64,000 nucleotides of DNA from Aptenodytes patagonicus (Eukaryota > Chordata > Aves > Sphenisciformes > Spheniscidae), in NCBI RefSeq assembly GCF_965638725.1, contig NC_134950.1, positions 8,618,101 through 8,682,100 of the forward strand. Direction: 5' to 3'. Positions 57,601 through 64,000 of the stretch are shown here, in pieces. The position numbers and the translations under genes were made by a program. Numbering within the stretch: the stretch's first letter is position 1; each line of letters begins with the position of its first letter. The notes below the pieces were generated by a model. That model worked only from the letters and a program-made list of their open reading frames with translations, searched no databases and was not told where the DNA came from.

Positions 57601-59299
57601 TGCAAACTAGAAAGTCTGAAAAATTCACCTGAGAATTATAAAAGAAGGGAAATAGGGAACACGTACTTGTGCATTCACTAGTAGGTCACAGGAACATGAG
57701 TGTATGTGTCATATGATGAAGAGCAGATGTTAAAGTGGAGCTTTTACAGGTCACAAATTTTGTTTGATAGTACTGAAATTTAAAAGTACGGTGTTTTCTG
57801 GGAATGTAAAGTATTTCTGTTCATTGTTTTCCAGGAAATTCTGTGCAAAACCCCCCCCTCTTATTATAAATTTACTAGTTAAGCCTTCAGAAAGAAAAGT
57901 AGAAAAACACTTTTACAATTTTAAATAGCAAATAGATTAATTTTCATATTAATGTAAAGCACTAAACTAATAGAAGAAAGACCTTTTCATTTTCCACAAA
58001 GATTTTGAATTCTTGCAGTTATACAATAGCTGATGTGGTGGACTTGATAGAATTTAGACATTATTTTAATTGACATTCTGTGAACACACAGGAAGATCAT
58101 GTTTTTCTTCCAAAGACGTTAAATCCTAATAATATTTCATATAACTTAATAACTGAAATTGAAGTTTGTAGTTTATAAACTGTGAAATCATCATTAAAGA
58201 GCTATATGGTCTGCACTGCTTATTTACTGGACTGTATTTTAGATTGATTCATTTATTTACATTTTATTCTGAAGACATTTGGACACTTCTCTGCTTGATG
58301 TTGATGTCCAGCCAACTTACATACGAGTACTGGTGAAGGGTAAGGTTAGTGTTTTCTTACTACATTCATTTCAAATCAAGAGTTAATGCTTACCATAGTC
58401 ATTCAGTGGACTCTGGATCTGACTTCTATGAGTTACCAACTATGTGCACCTATGCAGAAAAAATGTTCTTAAAATGTTCTTTCATACTTGCATTATGTTG
58501 GACCACACATAAACTGTGGAAGTCCTAACCGGAAGATGTGCAAAGCCTGAAATGAAATTTCACTCTCTCTTTCTCTCCTTCTCTCTTCTTATTCCCCCTG
58601 CACAGTGTACCATAATTCACTTAAGAAGAGAGCTTGCTAGTTGCCCTAGGCTAGAATTTAGCAATTTCACAATCTGGAATTTATAGCTGACAGAAACAAA
58701 TGGATGTATATTATTTTGAAAGGGCATTTAAAATGTCATTCCAGTTTTCTCTCTTCTCACTGGTTTTAATTTTATCATCAATTTTTTTTAAAATTCAAAG
58801 TACCTTAGACAGTAAACCAAAATCCCTATTTTTGATTGTACCAACTGCATAAACAAAACTTCAGAATTACTTTACGTCTAAAATAGACTGGATATTCTTT
58901 CTCATTTAATTGATAATACAAGTCAAGCATCATTTTATAACCTTCTTTAGAAATGTCACTTCAGGAATGACAGCAATTCAGGAATATACATATGACTGTA
59001 CTTGTAAGTAAAAGCTGTTTAGCATGCTAATCATTTATTAGGATTAATACTACACATAAAGTGAGAGGATTTAGACCTATACTGTCCTTAAGAGCAAAGG
59101 ATGTGATAGTGATGTTTCTGCATGTGTTCTGTCCAGGTCAAAAAAAAAAAAAAAAAAAGAGATATTTTAGCATGATATACTTCAATCCCATATTTTCTCA
59201 TAGCCATTTCAGCTTGTGCTCCCTGAGGAAGTGAAGCCAGACAGCAGCTCTGCTAAAAGATCACAAACAACCGGTCATTTAGTTGTCAGCATGCCAAAG
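39685..59299 (+). CDS. DNAAF11: DNAAF11 (LRRC6), 10 coding exons, 3' end not found
   Basis: DNAAF11 (LRRC6, TilB homologue) is a cytoplasmic factor needed to preassemble axonemal outer and inner dynein arms, and its loss in humans causes primary ciliary dyskinesia. Exons: 39,685-39,694; 42,876-43,043; 45,974-46,051; 48,097-48,269; 49,247-49,446; 50,569-50,757; 53,864-53,941; 56,666-56,731; 58,275-58,344; 59,204-59,299. Total 1,128 nt, 376 codons, all in phase with GT/AG introns. Leucine-rich repeats span about residues 22-120 ([44 protein letters not shown]), then a cap to about 146. A charged coiled-coil-like segment covers about 150-290. A CS/p23-like domain begins near 299 ([17 protein letters not shown]..) and is cut at 376. 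Ala74 and Asp146, sites of known human disease variants, are kept. Human protein is about 466 aa, so roughly 80-90 C-terminal residues are missing and probably lie right of the window. Confidence 0.96.
42876..43043 (+). CDS. DNAAF11: DNAAF11 coding exon 2
   Basis: Acceptor ATGTTTCTTTCAG, donor GTAAGT. It encodes residues 5-59, including [20 protein letters not shown] and the first full repeat, [14 protein letters not shown]. It is almost residue-for-residue collinear with human. Confidence 0.97.
44241..44262. repeat. (AAAT)n microsatellite
   Basis: About five tandem AAAT units lie in DNAAF11 intron 2. Confidence 0.95.
45974..46051 (+). CDS. DNAAF11: DNAAF11 coding exon 3
   Basis: Acceptor TTTTGTTACAG, donor GTCAGA. 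It encodes [20 protein letters not shown] and then RIENLE. It holds Ala74, in the repeat core. Confidence 0.96.
46434..46455. repeat. T22 homopolymer
   Basis: An uninterrupted T run lies in DNAAF11 intron 3. Length may be unreliable, as for any long homopolymer. Confidence 0.9.
48097..48269 (+). CDS. DNAAF11: DNAAF11 coding exon 4
   Basis: Acceptor TTTTTTCAAACAG, donor GTAAGA. It encodes the third and fourth repeats ([31 protein letters not shown]) and the start of the cap, ending Leu-Lys143. A GT-rich simple repeat lies about 50 bp upstream of the acceptor. Confidence 0.97.
49247..49446 (+). CDS. DNAAF11: DNAAF11 coding exon 5
   Basis: Acceptor TTTTTTCCCTTTGGGAAG, donor GTAACA. It encodes C-L-D-S-K-E-I-E at the cap (human W-L-D-G-K-E-I-E), then a Lys/Glu-rich helix ([20 protein letters not shown]) to GFD plus two bases. 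The Trp-to-Cys change at residue 144 is in the sequence as given. Confidence 0.93.
50569..50757 (+). CDS. DNAAF11: DNAAF11 coding exon 6
   Basis: Acceptor GATCTTGTGTAG (weak pyrimidine tract), donor GTATGT. It encodes a strongly acidic and basic segment: [20 protein letters not shown], then [17 protein letters not shown]. The motif [11 protein letters not shown] matches human [11 protein letters not shown]. The residues joining exon 5 differ from human (see findings). Confidence 0.93.
53864..53941 (+). CDS. DNAAF11: DNAAF11 coding exon 7
   Basis: Acceptor TTTCTGTTTTGTTAAG, donor GTATGT after CCT AA. It encodes [20 protein letters not shown] and NVNVP plus a split Lys. Choosing the donor after AA, rather than the GTAAGG six bases later, restores the human-like P-K-x-x-F-S-L junction. 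Confidence 0.94.
   Translation, partial: GIKKEREASSDIGHCRRKSSECECA
56666..56731 (+). CDS. DNAAF11: DNAAF11 coding exon 8 (start of CS domain)
   Basis: Acceptor TTATTATTAG, donor GTCAGA. It encodes [20 protein letters not shown] then Y and a split Arg, opening the p23/CS-type fold. Confidence 0.95.
58275..58344 (+). CDS. DNAAF11: DNAAF11 coding exon 9 (CS domain)
   Basis: Acceptor TTTTATTCTGAAG, donor GTTAGT after GGT AAG. It encodes [20 protein letters not shown] then KGK. The stronger-looking GTAAGG four bases earlier would break the frame into exon 10, so it is rejected. Confidence 0.94.
59204..59299 (+). CDS. DNAAF11: DNAAF11 coding exon 10 (CS domain), last exon found
   Basis: Acceptor ATATTTTCTCATAG, donor GTATGT. 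It encodes [20 protein letters not shown] then [12 protein letters not shown], 32 codons in phase 0 and nearly identical to human. The next exon should start a new codon. None is recognised before position 64,000. Confidence 0.96.
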
Positions 59300-60860
59300 G
59301 TATGTAAAATAATCTGAGGAGTCATCATACAAAGATACTTAAAATGTTGTGAGTACTTTGGGAATGTTTCTGAGTTACAGGTAACATCTGGCTAGCTAAA
59401 GTTATTCAGTCTAGTCTTTCCCATCAGGACACATTTTCCAAAGAAGGAACATTCTGGAAGGACAATTTAATCATAGAGCCAAACCTTAGGATTTAAGATC
59501 CCTTTAACGGAACACTATGAAAATCAGTATTAATAGAGCTATTTGTATTTCCTTTATCATCAACAAAACCAGCTTTTTATATATGAAAAGACATTCTGTA
59601 AAACATGCAGTATTGTGCAAATGTGTAAGAAGATGGATTTTTTAAATAACTGAAAATAAGCAACTTATCTACTTTCTTTTTCCACCTGTGAAATAATAAA
59701 AACAAATCAATTTTTCAAAATTTGTGTGGCACATATACGTATGAAGATTACATTTTGGTTCAAGGACAGGGGTGATGTAGTACTCTCACATCTCAGGTGA
59801 TCAGAACAAGAGTTTCTTAATTCATTTTCCCTTCATGCTCTTCCTGGCTGGAAAGGATCCACTGACCAGCTGTACCAAGTATATGTAATCACAGACCAAG
59901 AGGGTTGTGGCAACATGGTGTTTCAACTGAAAAATGCTGCACAACAGTCCCTAGTACTTAAAGAAACCTGGGTAGAAGTCATATTCCCCTAATATTCCTA
60001 ACTCTGTGCTCTCCTATCTCCCCTGTGCTCTGACGTTTGCCGGTATGGTGTCATGCTGATCAGGATTCAAGTCAATTGAGAGTTCTGCTGGCAAGTAAAA
60101 GCAAATTGGCTTAAAGTGTTTTTTGCATTCTCTCTCTTCCCTGCCCAGCCCAGTTCTTGCAGTGTAAATGAAAGCAAACTGATAGGGACGTCCACTTTAT
60201 TTTCTCTCTGCTCTGTGTATTCCTATGGTTTCAGTAAATGTAGTTTGTACCCTGGATACGTAAGTGGTATTTTGATTTGGGAGATGACATAATGAGTAGA
60301 TGAGGTAGAATCAAAGGTGGAATCAGGACATCTACGCATTCCCACACGTCTACCAAAAAATTAGAGAATAGTGAAGGAATGACCAGTAATAAGGAACAGT
60401 CGAAGACATGGAGGTCAACTTGCCTTACTGAAGTAGGCATTGAGAGAGGTAACGGGTGGCCAGCCAGCAGTCAGTGGAAGTTTAGGGGGCATTAGAGCTT
60501 AAATACAGGGAAGATGCAGCAGTGTGAACCGTAATACAAGACAAGGGACAGAGGGAATCTGAGTGGCAGAGGTATCTTCAGGTTTGGGGCATAAGGGGTA
60601 GGATGCTGGCAGAAACAGGAAGGCATTTAAGGTGGCACTTGATGTTGTCTGGTGCAAGACTGGGTTCTTGGACCTGCAGGAAGAGCAGAGATGGATTGAA
60701 GGGCTTGAAGCAGGCAGGAAGCTGGAAGTTTTAGGAAGGTAGAGTTCTGGAGATGAGAATGGATTATATGGTGGGGTTCTGGGAGCTGTGGAAGACATTA
60801 ATCAACTTCAGCTTCATGGTCTTCTTCCATTATGCCTTTGGAGGGTTGGGCAAACCCTCC

Positions 60861-60891
<31 letters not shown>

Positions 60892-62044
60892 AGGCCTCTA
60901 GGCCTACATCATATATTTTTGGCTTTCAGAAATAAGGTAACCCTGCCTAAGGATAGTTGTAGGAAAAAAAGAAATTCTTGGTGCTCTAGTCTTACCCTTC
61001 TGGCCTCTAGTAAGTTTCTCTGCTGCGTAGGAGCAGTGGGACATGGTGCTACATATGAATCTGCCAGGATATATCAATTACAGCATTTTCTTCTGAAGGA
61101 GGAACCTTCAGCTGCTATTTGGGGTCATTTCTTTCTCTTTGTGCTCTGATTTTATTCTTAGACTATGCAACTAGTAGCTGTAACTAAAAAGTTATTTTTC
61201 AGCTTTTGGCTTTTTCCACTTGTGGTTCTATACCTTCTATGTTTTCTTCTACACTCCAGTCCCATACCATCTGTCTTTCCCTACATGGACAGCCTCTCAT
61301 TAAATTACAAACTGTCATTCTAGCATCAAACATGCAGTTTCACCAGGAGCTTGAAGAATGCTGAAAATTGTACTCATTTGGTTAAGATCCATATTTTGTT
61401 AATGTTCAAAATTCACTCATATGAGAATTTATGCTTTCGTAAGTTTATTTCTTTGAAACTGAGGCCTTGACATTTGCCATTTTGGATAATGTCATTTTCA
61501 AATGTTTCTGAACAGTTTTGTTTACTATTTTACTTGTCTTTTGGATATTTTAAGTACTATCAGTTTTCTATCCCATAACCCGCTTTTATTACTCATATGT
61601 CTTGCTAGTCTCTGTGTGGATGATCAGTGCCTTAGAAAATGTAAATATTTCAAAGAGTCTCTGGATATATCCAAATCTGCTGCCTGCCTAGAAAGTCATA
61701 CCTAAATGAGCAAAATAATAAATATTATCTCTTCATATTGTGATTGAGAACTGCCTTTATTCCATTATTAACTTTATATTTCACCTACATTTCACTTACC
61801 TTGATATTTTAGCTACACCTACATATTTTACCTAGCCTGAGGGTCTGGAGCCTGCTTCATCTCAGAATGTCATGATTCACAGATTTTTGTGAGACCTGAG
61901 GAGAGAGAAGCTCTATAGAATAACTGAATTGATGTTCTGAGCTTTGCCTTGGTGTGGTCAAAACCTACTTGTGTAGCTCGAACACAGAAAGATACGCATG
62001 AATGGAGTGCTGCATGGTCTAATATCTTCATTGTCAATGGATCC
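59300..62044 (+). other. DNAAF11 intron 10 or intergenic; no exon seen
   Basis: I searched for an in-phase exon following Pro-Lys376 and found no convincing candidate. A T23 run at 60,861-60,883 is the main simple repeat. Short open frames here lack homology. Confidence 0.45.
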
Positions 62045-62752
62045 AAAAACCTGGATCCTGGAAAGCAGCTTTGCAGAAAAGGACCTGGGAGTCTTGGTGG
62101 ACACCAAGTTGAACATGAGCCGTCAATGTCCTCTTCTGCCAAAGGAGGCTAATTGTATCCTGCGCTGCATTAGGAGTGTTGCCAGCAGGTCGAGGGAAGT
62201 GATCCTTCCCCTCTATTCAGCATTGGTGAGACACACTTGGAGTACTGTGTCCAGTTCTGGGCTCCCCAGCACAAGAGAGACGTGGACATTCTGGAGAGAA
62301 TTCGGCAAAGGGCCATGAAGATGATGAAGGGACTGGAGCATCTCTCCTATGAGGAAAGGCTGAGAGAGCTGGGACTGTTCAGCCTAGAGAAGGCTCGAGA
62401 GGATCTTAGCAATGTATATAAATACCTGAAGGGAGGATGCATAGCAGGATGCAGCCAGGCTCTTTTCAGTGGTGCCCAATGACAGGACCAGAGGCAATGG
62501 GCACAGACTGAAACACAGGGGGTTCCCTCTGAACTTCAGGAAACACTTTTTTACTGTGAGGGTGGCTGAGCACTGGTGCAGGTTGCCCAGGGTGGTTGTG
62601 GAGCCCCCATCCCTGGAGATATTCAAAAGCCATCTGGACATGGCCCTGGGCAACCAGCTCTAGGTGGCCCTGCTTGAGCAGGGGGGTTGGACCAGATGAC
62701 CTCCAGAGGTCCCTTCCAACCTCAACCATTCTGTGAGTCTGTGATCCTGTGA
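62045..62752 (+). mobile_element. CR1 LINE 3' part, frameshifted (older subfamily)
   Basis: CR1 ORF2 C-terminal words appear in three successive plus-strand frames: [17 protein letters not shown] and [19 protein letters not shown] (to about 62,230), then [20 protein letters not shown] and [16 protein letters not shown] (to about 62,480), then [12 protein letters not shown] and [12 protein letters not shown] (to 62,663). At least two frameshifts therefore disable it. The 3' end reads CCTCCAGAGGTCCCTTCCAACC, then a degenerate CATTCTGTGAGTCTGTGATC tail. The wording differs from the 15 kb subfamily. Confidence 0.94.
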
Positions 62753-64000
62753 ACCTCATGGATCTGCTGACCAAAGATGGATTTGTGCTACTTCAGAGCA
62801 ATTGCACGTAGCAGATTCAAATCTATTGTTCTTTGTTCTATATTACAGTCACAGAATCTGTTCCTTTCCCCCAGGACTGAATTAGAGCGCACAAGTTTTG
62901 GGATACATACACTTTTCAGATGCTCTCTATCCATACAAGTTTTATTGGTATTAATAGGATGTAATCTAGGAAGCAAAGTGTAATGAATAAAGGTTAGCAA
63001 CAACTGGAAGGCCAATAGATCTTTTTCTTCCAGAATATTATTGCGGAGGTTATCTACAATGTTTGAGAATACTAATTTGAGATCATCCTCAACTTAATAT
63101 AAATTCCTTTTAGTACGATAATAGGAAGAACAGAGTTCATGCAACTTTTTTCAGGCTGTATCAGTGATAAGACAAGCCTGATGACTATATTGCACTATAT
63201 TTAACCTTTTTGTTCCTGATAAACAATTATTATAAAAATAAAATTATTTGCAACTAGATAAATGGCCTAGCACATTCCTTAGGTAACTGAAATGTTAAAA
63301 ATGCTATTAACCTAAAAATAGTCTCCTATAATATGCTTCTTGCAATACTATCCCGAAAAGATCTCTCTCTTCTCAGTAACAGAACAGAAAGCTAACTGGA
63401 TTCAGTAAGTGTTTCTCACTTGCTTTAGAGAGTTTCTGATCAGGTTACTAAACCTTTCACCATTCATCTTCTGGCCTGTTCATAGTTCCCTAGCCTTTAA
63501 AATGAAAAACAAAACCTCTTTCCTTGCCTCTCCAATGACCTTGCCATGCCACAGATGTTGGAGATAGTAAATTCCACAAGAAGTAAAAGAAAGCAAATGA
63601 TTTTCACCTTTTCTGGAAAAATTTTTCTTAAATGTACTATTTACTGCACAGCAAATCACTGCAGAATGGGTGTCTTTCTAAGGCAGTGTCTACCAACATT
63701 TTGTGGAAGGTCATCAAAACAAACTGAAGGACACAACGTTCAGTGAAATGATACAGTGACACTTTTAAAGTGTAGTGTTTATACTGTAATAATCATCTGT
63801 ATAAAGATTTTGCATGAGTAAGGAGTTGCTAGTGACCACGTTGTACGTGCTGCATTTTCTGGGAAAAATATTTGTGACATGAAGCTTTTCAAACTTTGAA
63901 CCTCTATGCTCTGGCAGTGTCATCTTTGCAGATGATGCAGGAAAATTAAAAACTGAGATTTTCTTTAATAGACTGACCAAAATTGGAATATTAAATCAGT
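62753..64000. other. No gene seen to right edge
   Basis: The DNA is AT-rich without a recognised exon. A ccacag ATGTTGGAG sequence near 63,555 looks superficially like an exon start but does not keep the DNAAF11 frame. Confidence 0.45.

Larger units (their letters stand above)
39695..59203 (+). other. DNAAF11: DNAAF11 introns
   Basis: Nine introns, about 1 to 3 kb each, are AT-rich and contain no further recognised exon, RNA gene or CR1 copy. Simple sequences present: (AAAT)n at 44,241-44,262, T22 at 46,434-46,455, GT-rich at 48,006-48,044, interrupted T-runs at about 51,440-51,470 and A19 at 59,140-59,158. An 8-bp hairpin (TTGTTGGT, loop ACCAT) sits at 48,611-48,631. Freedom from mobile elements over 20 kb contrasts with the intergenic DNA to the left. 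Confidence 0.6.

Noticed and set aside
63546-63746. Possible DNAAF11 exon 11 beginning near ATGTTGGAGATAG
   Set aside because: There is a superficial V-G-D resemblance in one frame, but no AG directly precedes that frame and it stops within ten codons.

Overview
The window is vertebrate nuclear DNA, most likely from a bird. It has long AT-rich introns with GT-AG splice sites, CpG-island promoters, CR1 LINE fragments ending in the ATTCTATG-type 3' repeat, and LTR sequences of a type I associate with avian ERVL-class elements. Gene content and order match the human 8q24 block PHF20L1 - TMEM71 - DNAAF11 (LRRC6), read in the opposite direction. I see no operon, CRISPR array or other prokaryotic structure. 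I also found no convincing new multi-gene system.

Layout. Positions 1-6,500 hold the 5' end of PHF20L1 on the minus strand: first coding exon at 5,040-5,145, probable noncoding exon 1 ending at 6,321, and a CpG island at about 5,790-6,740. Positions 6,940-10,650 are a patchwork of LTR-retroelement remnants. Positions 10,650-22,690 are largely unassigned, with one CR1 copy and two copies of an unidentified dispersed repeat. Positions 22,691-28,927 contain the complete TMEM71 coding region in eight coding exons on the plus strand, giving a 285-residue two-pass membrane protein. Positions 29,500-39,500 are intergenic and contain a direct segmental duplication, one copy of which carries a CR1 insertion and abuts an LTR fragment. 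From 39,685 to the right edge lies DNAAF11 on the plus strand. Ten coding exons are recovered (376 codons in frame), and the C-terminal part is not found.

The exon models were built by hand. I followed protein similarity to remembered human orthologues, then checked that every junction has GT/AG and that codon phase carries across it. All TMEM71 and DNAAF11 junctions satisfy this. Both genes begin with very short coding exons (40 nt and 10 nt), which automated annotation easily misses.

The three genes are not known to act in one pathway. PHF20L1 is a chromatin reader, TMEM71 is a membrane protein of unknown function, and DNAAF11 is a cytoplasmic factor for assembling ciliary dynein arms. The DNAAF11 promoter carries a near-perfect RFX X-box, as expected for a ciliary gene. 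The strongest unexplained signal is the duplicated segment (29,621-30,343 and 35,657-36,670). Its last 389 bp are almost identical between copies while the rest is clearly diverged, which suggests gene conversion.
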